Source: Neisseriales bacterium (GTDB taxonomy: Bacteria; Pseudomonadota; Gammaproteobacteria; Burkholderiales; UBA11063). From it: 64,000 nt of DNA. The DNA lies in assembly GCA_008017155.1 (NCBI GenBank), contig SSGX01000018.1, positions 25,989-89,988 of the forward strand, given 5' to 3'. Of this stretch, positions 38,691 through 48,014 are shown one piece after another; within the stretch, counting starts at the first letter, position 1; every line of letters starts with the position of its first letter. The position numbers were made by a program, and so were the translations under genes. A model generated the notes under the pieces. That model ran no database searches. It was not told the DNA's origin and worked only from the letters and a program-made list of their open reading frames with translations.

Positions 38691-38702
38691 AAAAGCAAAT
38701 AA

Positions 38703-39818
38703 ATGAGAAAAAATATAATTAGCTTGGTTATTTTATCAGGCTTTGTTTTACTTACAGGTTGTAATGGTGGTAGTAGTGGAAATAGTACAGTATCGCCGTA
38801 TCCATACCAGGAAGAGGGAAGTTATAATGGAGTTCCTTATTCACAATTAGGAAGTCCTCCTTATTTGAATAACTATCCAAGTGCATATTTTCCTACTTTT
38901 AATTCTGTTACAAGTATGGCAAGTCCAAAGATTGCATATGGTCAAAATTCGGAGTCAGCAATTACTAATCTCGCTGCATTTGTAAAAATGGGTAAGTATA
39001 TCTGTTCGGCTACTCCAGTTTACTATAATTCTCAGCAGGACGTTACTTATCTTGTTGGTGCTGCTCATTGCTTTGTCGCTGCTAAATCTTATGCAAATAC
39101 CCTTTCTTCTTCTGACCTTATTTCAAATGAAATTATTTCAGTTTATAATGGTATAAGTAAAGAAGATGGCTGGTATGAGTCATTTCCATCTAAAGCTGTA
39201 TACTTAATGAGAAATTATTGTTACGGAGCTACTTTTAGTAGCCCTGGTGGTTGTCCTAATTTTACTAGTAGTGATGGTGTCTCAGGAGGACAGGGGAATG
39301 ATTTAGCAGTAATCGAAATTTCTGGTAAGTATGCTAATCCAGAATCCTATCCGAGTGTGGTACCTGAAAGTCAGTACCCACAGCAATTAAGCATGGCTCC
39401 TGTGTTTTCAATTGGTTATGGTTTGAATACTCAATCTCCAGCAAGTCCGGATAGTGATTTATCTCGTGGAACAATGTTTTATGTAGCTAATTATTTTTAT
39501 GAACAAGTTGATACAACAGGTTATCATTACTTGTATAATAGTTTTTATAATAGCAGTTCTAATGGGTATGCGGCATTAGTTTGTGGTGGTGATTCAGGTG
39601 GCGGTGATTTATTTTGGACTGGACAAAAGTGGATTTTATTATCTGAACATACTTATGGACCAGATGATGCTTGTGGTACTTATTATAACTACCTGCCAAA
39701 TGCAGCAACTAATGTTGGAAGCTATTATAGTTGGATAGAAAGTATTATAACCTCGACAAGTCCTCAAGATTGGTGTGATACCACCAATAGTAACTGTGTG
39801 ACAAATTATGGTTTATAA
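38703..39818 (+). CDS. Trypsin-like serine protease, lipoprotein
   Basis: 371 residues. Lipobox LTGC followed by NGGSSGNS. Catalytic triad in order: His in VGAAHCF, Asp in GNDLAVIEI, Ser in CGGDSGGGDLFW. Cysteines allow disulfides, fitting the periplasm or cell surface. Paralogue of proteases at 45545 and 58952 (all share the DSGGGD box and a two-cysteine tail). It is inserted between gltA and sucA, starting only a few bases after the gltA terminator, which probably supplies no promoter, so a promoter may overlap it. Confidence 0.85.
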   Translation: MRKNIISLVILSGFVLLTGCNGGSSGNSTVSPYPYQEEGSYNGVPYSQLGSPPYLNNYPSAYFPTFNSVTSMASPKIAYGQNSESAITNLAAFVKMGKYICSATPVYYNSQQDVTYLVGAAHCFVAAKSYANTLSSSDLISNEIISVYNGISKEDGWYESFPSKAVYLMRNYCYGATFSSPGGCPNFTSSDGVSGGQGNDLAVIEISGKYANPESYPSVVPESQYPQQLSMAPVFSIGYGLNTQSPASPDSDLSRGTMFYVANYFYEQVDTTGYHYLYNSFYNSSSNGYAALVCGGDSGGGDLFWTGQKWILLSEHTYGPDDACGTYYNYLPNAATNVGSYYSWIESIITSTSPQDWCDTTNSNCVTNYGL

Positions 39819-39963
39819 TTATGTGGTATTTATTTTATACTTACAAATTTAAGCCCATATTTGAGATTTTAATGGTGCAAGTAATAAAATTAGTATAAAA
39901 TTGATTCTTCTATCTTTTGATAATAATATTTTGATTAATGCAATTTAACTTACGGGTGAAAAA

Positions 39964-42771
39964 ATGCAAAACATGCGCGATCAGTGGAAATCCTCTTATC
40001 TTTTTGGTTCAAATGGTGATTTTATAGAAGAGCTATACGAGCTTTATCTAGAAAATCCTGAAAATATCGATAGTAAATGGCGTAATTATTTTGATTCAAT
40101 TCAAGATGGTTCTACCCGTGATGTTAATCATAATGACATAAAAGAGAAGTTTACGATTTTAACTAGTAACCCACTGGCTCTAGCTGGTGGTAGTGAAGTA
40201 ATGAATAGTGCGCAAACTGCTGTTTACGGATTAATTTCTTCTTATCGGACATTTGGGCATAAATTTGCCAAACTTGATCCATTAGAGCGTGAGATTATTG
40301 AACGTCCGGCTGAGTTAGATTATAAAACTTATGGTCTAGAGGGTGAACTTGAAAATGAGTTTTTTAATGATTATGATTTAAGACGAGCTAAAAAAGCTAA
40401 ATTAAAAGATATTATTGCTCATTACGAATCTATCTATTGTGCTTCTGCTGCCTTTGAGTTTATTTATATTAGTGAACTAGCAGAACAAGAGTGGATTCGC
40501 AACTATATTGAAGAAAATTATCCTAAATTTAAACTGGATAATGCCGAGAAAAAACAAATCCTTCAAAAGCTTACTGAGGCTGATGGGTTAGAGCGGTTTT
40601 TACATACTAAATATGTCGGGCAAAAGCGTTTCTCTCTTGAAGGTGGTGATTCTTTAATCCCTTTATTGGATAGAGTTATAACTAAAGCTGCGGATTATGG
40701 TGTTAATGATGTATGTCTAGGAATGGCACATCGTGGTCGCCTAAATACGCTAGTAAATATTGCAGGTAAGGCACCACAGAAATTAATTGATGAATTTGAT
40801 GGTAATTACCCTCATTATGACTTTGTAACTAGTGGTGATGTTAAATATCACAAAGGTTATGCCTGTGAATATACTACCGTAAATGGCAAAAAAGTAAATA
40901 CTTCTCTAGCTTATAATCCATCACATTTGGAAGTGGTAAATCCGGTGGTACAAGGTATTGTTCGTGCCAAACAAGATCGATTACATGATAATAAAAATCA
41001 AGTTATGGGTGTTTTGATACATGGGGATTCTGCGCTGATTGGGCTAGGAACTAATCAGGCGGTTTACAATATGTCTGAAACTCGTGCTTATGGTGGGCTT
41101 GGTCTAATTCATATTGTAGTTAATAATCAGGTTGGTTTTACTACCTCACGCCGCAATGATAATCGCTCATCGCGCTATTGTACCGATATCGGTAAGATGG
41201 TTGAATCACCAGTGATTCATGTCAATGCGGATGACTTACGTGCGGTAGCTTTTGCTGCTGATTTTGCTATTGATTTTAGACACAAATATGCACGTGATAT
41301 CATGATTGATTTGGTTTGTTTCCGTCGTCATGGGCACAATGAATCAGATGATCCAACATTAACTCAGCCACTAATGTATGTGAAAGTAAAACAACATCCT
41401 GGAACTCGTGCGCTATATGCCAAACAATTGATTGCCGAAGGTGTTATTACTGAAGCTGAAGAAAAGGAATTGGTTGATAATTATCGTAGTAGTTTTGCCA
41501 AAGGCGAGCATGTTGCTAAAGATAAAATGAAACCGTTACCACGTTATTTCATCGATGTTAAAGCAATGTTAAAAGCTAAGTGGACTGATGAAGTTAAGAC
41601 CAAAGTTAGTAAGAAAAAATTAGCTGAATTAGCCGAGAAAGTAACTCGCAAACCAGATGGTGATTTCAAACTTCATCCAACTGTGAACAAACTTGTAGAT
41701 ACTCGGATTGCAATGGCAGCCGGTAATCAGCCAGTTGATTATGGAATGGCAGAAACCCTTGCCTATGCCGCATTACTTGATGAAGGTATCAGTATTCGCT
41801 TGACTGGTGAAGATATATGTCGTGGAACGTTTACCCACCGCCATGCCGCTTGGCATGATATGAATCGTAAACGTTTGAGTGAGGGTATTTATTACCCGCT
41901 TAATAATGCGAAAAACAATAGTTATTTTGAGATCTATGACTCTATCCTTAATGAAGAAGGTGTTCTTGGTTTTGAATATGGTTATAGCCTTGAGGCTGTT
42001 CCAAGCTTAGTACTTTGGGAAGCTCAATTTGGTGATTTTGCCAATGGCGCGCAGGTAATGATAGATCAGTTTATTGTTTCAGGTGAAGCTAAATGGGGTA
42101 ATCTGAGCCGTTTAGTACTAATGTTGCCACATGGTTACGAAGGGCAGGGACCAGAACATTCATCCGCAAGACTTGAACGTTTCTTGCAATTAGCTGCCGA
42201 AAATAATATTCAAATCGTAATGCCTTCAAATTCGGCGCAAATGTTCCATTTGTTGCGTCGTCAGGTTAAAGGTAACTACGTTAAACCGCTAGTTGTTTTT
42301 ATGTCGAAAAAATTACTACGCTTTAAAGATGCGTTATCTCATGTAGATGAGTTGACTGAAGGTGGTTTCAAATTTGTTATTGGTGATGAGGCTGCTAAGA
42401 AGACTGCTGAGCGAGTAATTTTGTGTGGTGGTCCGGTTTATTACGATTTGGTAAAAGCTAGGGCTGATTACAAGCTTGAGGATAAAGTGGCAATAATTCG
42501 CGTTGAACAATTATATCCATTCCCGACCGAGTTTATCAAGGCTGAATTAGCTAAATATACTAAAGCTAAAGTATTTATGTGGGCACAGGAAGAACCGTAT
42601 AATCAGGGTGCATGGTTACAGATTCGTGAAGATCTGGATAATTGTCTGGATGCTAAAGGAAGATTTGTTTCTGCTACCAGACCAAGAGCGGCGGCGCCAG
42701 CTTGTGGTTCTACGCACATGCATAATGAGCAACTGCAGGATCTTTTAGCTACTGCATTTGGTAAAAAATAA
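39964..42771 (+). CDS. sucA: 2-oxoglutarate dehydrogenase E1 component
   Basis: 935 residues, full length. N-terminal SSYLFGSNGDFIEELYELYLENP targets complex assembly; GMAHRGRLNTLVN and HGDSALIG fall in the thiamine-diphosphate domain; EAQFGDFANGAQ and GYEGQGPEHSSARLER are the standard C-terminal E1 motifs. It decarboxylates 2-oxoglutarate and passes succinyl to SucB. Three bases after its stop begins a membrane-protein gene, so sucA, the two membrane-protein genes and sucB look like one operon. Confidence 0.97.
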   Translation: MQNMRDQWKSSYLFGSNGDFIEELYELYLENPENIDSKWRNYFDSIQDGSTRDVNHNDIKEKFTILTSNPLALAGGSEVMNSAQTAVYGLISSYRTFGHKFAKLDPLEREIIERPAELDYKTYGLEGELENEFFNDYDLRRAKKAKLKDIIAHYESIYCASAAFEFIYISELAEQEWIRNYIEENYPKFKLDNAEKKQILQKLTEADGLERFLHTKYVGQKRFSLEGGDSLIPLLDRVITKAADYGVNDVCLGMAHRGRLNTLVNIAGKAPQKLIDEFDGNYPHYDFVTSGDVKYHKGYACEYTTVNGKKVNTSLAYNPSHLEVVNPVVQGIVRAKQDRLHDNKNQVMGVLIHGDSALIGLGTNQAVYNMSETRAYGGLGLIHIVVNNQVGFTTSRRNDNRSSRYCTDIGKMVESPVIHVNADDLRAVAFAADFAIDFRHKYARDIMIDLVCFRRHGHNESDDPTLTQPLMYVKVKQHPGTRALYAKQLIAEGVITEAEEKELVDNYRSSFAKGEHVAKDKMKPLPRYFIDVKAMLKAKWTDEVKTKVSKKKLAELAEKVTRKPDGDFKLHPTVNKLVDTRIAMAAGNQPVDYGMAETLAYAALLDEGISIRLTGEDICRGTFTHRHAAWHDMNRKRLSEGIYYPLNNAKNNSYFEIYDSILNEEGVLGFEYGYSLEAVPSLVLWEAQFGDFANGAQVMIDQFIVSGEAKWGNLSRLVLMLPHGYEGQGPEHSSARLERFLQLAAENNIQIVMPSNSAQMFHLLRRQVKGNYVKPLVVFMSKKLLRFKDALSHVDELTEGGFKFVIGDEAAKKTAERVILCGGPVYYDLVKARADYKLEDKVAIIRVEQLYPFPTEFIKAELAKYTKAKVFMWAQEEPYNQGAWLQIREDLDNCLDAKGRFVSATRPRAAAPACGSTHMHNEQLQDLLATAFGKK

Positions 42772-42774
42772 GGC

Positions 42775-43290
42775 ATGACTGTTTCTAGTATTAACCGATT
42801 GGGTTGGATGGCACTAATTACCCTAATACTGGGTAGTGTCACTTCCTCATTCGGAATTGGTATCATAATCTCGATTATCAGTTTGATTATTACAACTATG
42901 CTGTATAAACGGATCGATGATATGGGTTATGGTACCAGTTTATTTAATTTTAGTATTTCGCAATATCTGATTGCGGGAGTTCCAACTGGGTTAATGGTTT
43001 ATTTCGGTGTTAGCCAGTACACAGATAAAAGTCATGGAGTTATGTTTTTAGTAGCAGTAGTAATTCTTGCGCTACTATTATTTGTTGCAATACTTAACTA
43101 TTTTATTGCTAAAAGCTTGCTGATAGTAGCCGAAAAGTGTGATAATGCATGGTTTAAGATAAGTGGCGTTCTTACCAAATTTGGTGCTTATACAGTACCG
43201 GTTTTAATTGGTTTTATGCTACTGATTCTTGCGCAACCTATTTTTCTAATCGGTTGCATCACATTTAAAGGAATTCAAAAAACTGCATGA
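42775..43290 (+). CDS. Integral membrane protein between sucA and sucB, unknown (copy 1)
   Basis: 171 residues, about four or five membrane segments and short loops. It starts 3 bp after sucA and overlaps the next gene by four bases (ATGA), so translation is coupled. It is homologous to the next protein: FKISGVLTKFGAYTVPVLIGF aligns with FKITLVTLRIAVFTMPILVGF, and both end in a short Lys-containing tail. Size and topology recall DUF996-type proteins, not a firm match. Membrane proteins at this site are not part of the usual 2-oxoglutarate dehydrogenase operon. Confidence 0.75.
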   Translation: MTVSSINRLGWMALITLILGSVTSSFGIGIIISIISLIITTMLYKRIDDMGYGTSLFNFSISQYLIAGVPTGLMVYFGVSQYTDKSHGVMFLVAVVILALLLFVAILNYFIAKSLLIVAEKCDNAWFKISGVLTKFGAYTVPVLIGFMLLILAQPIFLIGCITFKGIQKTA

Positions 43291-43781
43291 GTAAATTAAA
43301 TAAACTGGCACTAGTCGCCCTGATTTTCAATATACTTGGATATTTGCCAAAAATTGGACATGTATTTAGCCTTGTTGGTTTTATAGTTGGTGTCCTTACC
43401 TATCGTGAGCTTGAAGTGCTTGGTTTAATCAAAGGTGCATGGAAATCGTTTATTGGCATTACTGTTTTAAGTATTATTGCAGTATTTTTTGCCGTTATTG
43501 GTTATTTATATCAAGATAAGATTTCAGTATCTTTAACCATGTCAGTAGTTGCCTATGCAGTTGGTTTAGGTGCTACTTGGTGCACTTATAAATTAATGAA
43601 GCAAATGGAAGAAACCGTTACTATTACTGGAAATAAATCGTTCAAGATAACCTTAGTAACTCTTAGAATAGCTGTTTTTACTATGCCTATTTTGGTTGGG
43701 TTCTTAATTCAGGGAATAGCACAGCTAGTATTCCTGATTTCAGCTATTATGTATAAACCAAGTCAAGTTCAAAATGATTAA
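43287..43781 (+). CDS. Integral membrane protein between sucA and sucB, unknown (copy 2)
   Basis: 164 residues, four or five membrane segments; tandem paralogue of the preceding protein. The shared C-terminal helix pair (AQLVFLISAIMYK against AQPIFLIGCITFK) shows common origin. Stops 21 bp before sucB. Function unknown; co-expression with the TCA-cycle complex is certain from layout, physical interaction is speculation. Confidence 0.75.
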   Translation: MSKLNKLALVALIFNILGYLPKIGHVFSLVGFIVGVLTYRELEVLGLIKGAWKSFIGITVLSIIAVFFAVIGYLYQDKISVSLTMSVVAYAVGLGATWCTYKLMKQMEETVTITGNKSFKITLVTLRIAVFTMPILVGFLIQGIAQLVFLISAIMYKPSQVQND

Positions 43782-43802
43782 TTTTTATTTAGGAAATAAT
43801 TT

Positions 43803-44972
43803 ATGAAAATTGAAATTAAAGTTCCTCAGCTGCCAGAATCGGTTAGTGAAGCGGTATTACTTAACTGGCATAAAAAAGTTGGTGAGTTTATCAAGCGTGA
43901 AGAAAACTTGATTGATTTGGAGACTGATAAAGTAGTCTTAGAATTACCTGCACCTGAAGATGGTGCATTAGTTGAGATAGTTGGCAAGCCAGGTGACACA
44001 GTTACTAGTGGTCAATTAATTGCTTATCTTGATACTTCAGTTAAACCAGAAGCCGCAGCTCCAGCTGCTAAAGCTGCAGAGACAGTAGCACAAGCCCCTA
44101 CTCAGCAAGCTGCTGCAAATGTTGCTAGCTCAGTAGAAAAAGTAGCTGCAATGCCTGCTGCAGCAAAAGTTGCTGCTGATAACGGAGTTGATTTAAAGAA
44201 CGTTGCAGGTAGCGGTCGTGGTGGTCGTGTACTTAAAGAAGATGTTTTAGGTGCTATGAGTGGTAAAGGTTCACGAATTGAAGAGCGTGTACCGATGAGT
44301 CGCCTACGCAAACGTGTTGCTGAACGGTTACTTGAGAGCCAACATACGAATGCTATATTAACAACATTCAATGAAGTTAATATGAAGCCAGTTATGGATT
44401 TACGTGCTAAATACAAAGATCATTTCGAGAAAAAGCATGGTGTTAAATTAGGGTTCATGTCATTCTTTGTTAAAGCTGCGATTGCAGCAATGAAGCAGTA
44501 TCCAATTGTAAATGCTTCGGTTGATGGTGAAGACATTGTTTATCATGGTTATTTTGATATTGGAATTGCAGTTGGTTCACCACGTGGATTAGTTGTGCCA
44601 ATTTTGCGTAATGCTGAAAATATGTCTATTGCTGATATCGAGAAGCAGATTGCTGATTTCGGAAAACGTGCTAAAGATGGTAAGCTTGATATTGAAGAAT
44701 TAACTGGTGGTACTTTCTCAATTACTAATGGTGGTACTTTTGGTTCAATGATGAGTACGCCAATTATTAATCCGCCACAATCGGCAATTCTTGGTATGCA
44801 TGCAACCAAAGAGCGCGCAGTAGTTGAGAATGGTCAGGTAGTTGTGCGTCCAATGATGTATTTGGCATTATCTTATGATCACCGGATTATTGATGGACGT
44901 GAAGCAGTTCTGACTCTGGTGGCAATCAAAGATGCGCTAGAAGATCCTGCTCGTTTGTTGCTTGATCTTTAA
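43803..44972 (+). CDS. sucB: 2-oxoglutarate dehydrogenase E2, dihydrolipoyl succinyltransferase
   Basis: 389 residues. Lipoyl domain with the modified Lys in [12 protein letters not shown] (about residue 43); an Ala/Pro linker (residues 80-115); E3-binding domain [20 protein letters not shown]; catalytic domain with [14 protein letters not shown] (His and Asp of the CoA transacylase site). Forms the core of the cytoplasmic complex with SucA and Lpd. A terminator follows directly. Confidence 0.96.
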   Translation: MKIEIKVPQLPESVSEAVLLNWHKKVGEFIKREENLIDLETDKVVLELPAPEDGALVEIVGKPGDTVTSGQLIAYLDTSVKPEAAAPAAKAAETVAQAPTQQAAANVASSVEKVAAMPAAAKVAADNGVDLKNVAGSGRGGRVLKEDVLGAMSGKGSRIEERVPMSRLRKRVAERLLESQHTNAILTTFNEVNMKPVMDLRAKYKDHFEKKHGVKLGFMSFFVKAAIAAMKQYPIVNASVDGEDIVYHGYFDIGIAVGSPRGLVVPILRNAENMSIADIEKQIADFGKRAKDGKLDIEELTGGTFSITNGGTFGSMMSTPIINPPQSAILGMHATKERAVVENGQVVVRPMMYLALSYDHRIIDGREAVLTLVAIKDALEDPARLLLDL

Positions 44973-44981
44973 GAATTAATT

Positions 44982-45007
44982 AAAGGCAGGATTTTCCTGC
45001 CTTTTTT
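44982..45007 (+). terminator. Rho-independent terminator after sucB
   Basis: AAAGGCAGGA, loop TTT, TCCTGCCTTT and a T run. Confidence 0.92.
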
Positions 45008-45018
45008 AGCAGAAAAAT

Positions 45019-45471
45019 ATGCAGCGCAAATTTAAGCAGATTATTGTTATATTTTTTGCAATTTGGTGGCTTATTGCACTATGGACCGATATCGTTGGTG
45101 GCTTAGCTCATCTGGGGTATATTAAGGCAACTTGGGCACCTGATAATAACTACCCATTTCTGGTTAAATCGTTGAGTATGTATCATTTACCAGAGTTGGT
45201 ATCTGTATTTTTATATCTTTGTATTATTTTTTGTTCAGCGATTAGTAGTTGGCTATTTGTTTATGCTGCGTGTACTATGAAAAAGCCGTTATGGCTAAAT
45301 AGAGTTAATCTGGCGTTTATTTTTAGCCTGAGCTTTTGGTTATTGTTTTTTCTGGCAGATCAATTAATAATGAATTTTGATCTCGAAGAAAATCATATGG
45401 TGCAAGGTGGCTTTGAGCTCTTATGCTATATGCTAATAAATATCGTGCCGGATAATAAACCTTTTGTCTAA
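45019..45471 (+). CDS. Small integral membrane protein, unknown
   Basis: 150 residues with four predicted membrane segments (about 8-25, 58-80, 92-110, 125-145). Contains WWLIALWTDIVGGLAHLG near the N-terminus and an acidic loop (NFDLEENHMVQGG). No family recognised. It starts 10 bp after the sucB terminator and its ribosome site (AGCAGAAAAAT) is weak, so expression may be low or depend on read-through. Confidence 0.65.
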   Translation: MQRKFKQIIVIFFAIWWLIALWTDIVGGLAHLGYIKATWAPDNNYPFLVKSLSMYHLPELVSVFLYLCIIFCSAISSWLFVYAACTMKKPLWLNRVNLAFIFSLSFWLLFFLADQLIMNFDLEENHMVQGGFELLCYMLINIVPDNKPFV

Positions 45472-45544
45472 GTCAAGATTCATTATCCGGATTTATTATA
45501 TTGATTTGTAATAAAATGTAAACAGGTCAGTTGGTTTATGTGGG

Positions 45545-46744
45545 TTATTTGCCAGTTCCTGCTGCACACGCATAAGCACTACCAAGATCTGCACATCCCG
45601 TCGGCTGATTATCATTATTTAAAACATTACTAATCCAAGAATTAAATTGGCGAACATCAGCTGAAGCATTTGCAACATATGTTTGACCATATACTCCACA
45701 GCTCATTCCGACTGGTGAAATAGATGAGTTAGCTATTTGACCCCAAGAGTGAACACCAACTAGATTCCAATTGCTTCCATCCCAAGCAAAGTCGCCGCCA
45801 CCAGAATCACCATTACAGATAAGACCATAATAAATATTATTAAATAGATATCCATTCATAATTGTCATTGATCCCGACCATGTTCCATAACTATTTATAC
45901 CAAAATACTGTGTGTTTATATAATTTAGTTTACTATTTAGAGAGCTTTCGCCATCAATTGTACCATTCGGATTAGTTGTGCCATATCCTAAAACTAATAA
46001 ATTAGTTTTAGTGCTAATCAAATTAAGATTTGAAGGAGCTAATTTTATGTTTGATGCAACTGTTACTGATTTGCCAACCTGAGTTTGTACTTTCAATACA
46101 GCAAAATCACCATTCATATAAGATATATTGGAATCATCACCACATAAATATATACCTTCGTCTTCTGAATAATTATATGCGGCTCCTTGACAGTATTGGC
46201 TTGGAACATAAACTGCAAGAATTTGTGCATTTAATTGATCTAGTGAAAGTGGAGCGGCATTAGTTCCCTGATAAATCCATGCCTGATTATGTTCTAATGA
46301 TTCTACGTAAGTATTAATGTTTGCTGCAGTGGTTGGCGCTCCTGCTGGTTTTGGTGTCGTTGTGCCAATAACACAATGTGCGGCTGTAAGAACAAATGTT
46401 ACACCTGTGTTTGAATTGTATTGAATTGGTGTACCGGAACAGTTATTATAAAATCCTGATTCCGGGAATTGACTATTTTGCGGATTATATTTTTCTAGAG
46501 CAACAGCCATTTTTTGCAAATTGTTTGTTTCAGTTGCAGACTCAACAGAACAATTCCCTGCATATGCAATTTTTGAACTATTAGTCCCTGTAGGTAGATT
46601 TGATGGTAAACATTGATAACTTGCTGGTAGAGCCTGAGCAACTGGATCTGTAGTTGTTGTAGAGCTGCTACCACTATTACAAGCAGTTAAGATTAGGCCT
46701 ATACTACTACTTAATATTGTTAGTCGGAATAGAGAATTATTCAT
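45545..46744 (-). CDS. Trypsin-like serine protease, lipoprotein
   Basis: 399 residues. Lipobox LTAC followed by NSGSSSTTTT. Triad: His in LTAAHCVIG, Asp in NGDFAVLKV, Ser in CNGDSGGGDFAWDG. Closest in the window to the 58952 protease (shared QCLPSNLP opening, CSGTPIQYN/CTGTPLSYN, WNLVGVHS/WNLVGAHS and the DVR-F terminal block). Exported; substrate unknown. Confidence 0.87.
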   Translation of the reverse strand: MNNSLFRLTILSSSIGLILTACNSGSSSTTTTDPVAQALPASYQCLPSNLPTGTNSSKIAYAGNCSVESATETNNLQKMAVALEKYNPQNSQFPESGFYNNCSGTPIQYNSNTGVTFVLTAAHCVIGTTTPKPAGAPTTAANINTYVESLEHNQAWIYQGTNAAPLSLDQLNAQILAVYVPSQYCQGAAYNYSEDEGIYLCGDDSNISYMNGDFAVLKVQTQVGKSVTVASNIKLAPSNLNLISTKTNLLVLGYGTTNPNGTIDGESSLNSKLNYINTQYFGINSYGTWSGSMTIMNGYLFNNIYYGLICNGDSGGGDFAWDGSNWNLVGVHSWGQIANSSISPVGMSCGVYGQTYVANASADVRQFNSWISNVLNNDNQPTGCADLGSAYACAAGTGK

Positions 46745-46885
46745 GGTTTCCTTTTTCTTTAAATTGGTTTTCTAGAGATTTTATATGTCACTATTATATA
46801 GTTACAGCCATTTAATTGTACATAGCTATTTATGGATAACGTTTATCCTTGCCATTAAATTAATAATTACCATGAATTATTTGGG

Positions 46886-47788
46886 TTAGTCTATTATCTG
46901 GGTATAACAGTCTTGTATGAAATTAACAAAGGATTTTTGAGAGTGGGTGAGAGTGTGGGATGGAAGAACTAAATAACAAGCAATCTCACGGAAATAGTAT
47001 TCAGGTAGAATTTTTATCAATTTTCTAGTTGCGAGTTCGTTTTCGAGTAGTGAATCCCATGCAGTTATCATCATTTTATGTGAACTAGCTAATTCATACG
47101 CATTGATTAGATTGTCGATATATATTCTTGGATGGGGGATAGCGCCATTTTTTGTCTCTCCCGTAATAGTATTCACTGCAACAAAGTCATTTGTATAAGA
47201 GCCATCAACATTCAGGAAGCCAACGGTTGATTTATTTATTGCAATATCTAAGGTATCAATTGGACCATTGCTAGCCAAATACTCTGGTGTAGCATATAAT
47301 TGAATATAAAATTTCTTTAGGAGAATTACTTTGTAACTTTTTGCTGTTGGTTCATAAGTAGTTACTGCGGCATCAAATCCTTCTTCTATTAGATCAATGT
47401 AACTTGAGCGGTATGATAAAATAAGATCAATTTCTGGAAACTCCTCCAGAAACTGTCCTAGATAAGGCGCAATAATGTTTTTTGATAATAACACTGGTAA
47501 GGCAATCCGCAATATTCCTTTTGTATCAAGACCATAATTTTGTCTTACTTCAGAAATCGTGTTTTCAAGATAAAGTTTATGATTCTTGAATTTTTCATAG
47601 AGAAAAGTTCCGGCATTGCTGATACGAAAATTATTGGTGGTTCTTATAATTAGTTCAGTTTTAAATTCTTCTTCAAGGTTGGCTATTCTGCGGCTTATTG
47701 TTGACTGCGCTACACCAGTAATATTAGATAGTTTGCTAAATGAACCAACTTCAATTAATTTTATAAATAGCAAAATATCATCATACAT
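46886..47788 (-). CDS. LysR-family transcriptional regulator
   Basis: 300 residues. Helix-turn-helix FIKLIEVGSFSKLSNITGVAQSTISRRIANLEEEF is typical; effector domain follows. Paralogue of the 18985 regulator. It stands alone next to lpd, divergent from it, with about 225 bp between. Target unknown. No leader of the type seen at 20081 is present upstream. Confidence 0.88.
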   Translation of the reverse strand: MYDDILLFIKLIEVGSFSKLSNITGVAQSTISRRIANLEEEFKTELIIRTTNNFRISNAGTFLYEKFKNHKLYLENTISEVRQNYGLDTKGILRIALPVLLSKNIIAPYLGQFLEEFPEIDLILSYRSSYIDLIEEGFDAAVTTYEPTAKSYKVILLKKFYIQLYATPEYLASNGPIDTLDIAINKSTVGFLNVDGSYTNDFVAVNTITGETKNGAIPHPRIYIDNLINAYELASSHKMMITAWDSLLENELATRKLIKILPEYYFREIACYLVLPSHTLTHSQKSFVNFIQDCYTQIID

Positions 47789-47917
47789 ATTTTATGCCTT
47801 ATAAAAGAAAAAAATTATGAAGAAAACTAGCGAACTTTTTAAAATTATACCACATAGGTTCGTTATTTCGTTGGTCTCTTTTGCAGAAAGAGCTTATCTG
47901 TTTAGTATAAATGAGTA

Positions 47918-47926
47918 TGCTATAAT
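47918..47926 (+). promoter_or_regulatory. lpd: Extended -10 promoter candidate for lpd
   Basis: TGCTATAAT is an extended -10 element; the -35 region (CTGTTT, 17 bp upstream) is poor, as usual for this promoter class. It would give a leader of about 80 nt. Confidence 0.5.
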
Positions 47927-48014
47927 TATGGCATGATTAACCTCTATTAGGTAGTGATTTTTAATTGCCTTGAGAGCTGAATATAGTCCTGATATTTATA
48001 ATGATAGGAAAAAT

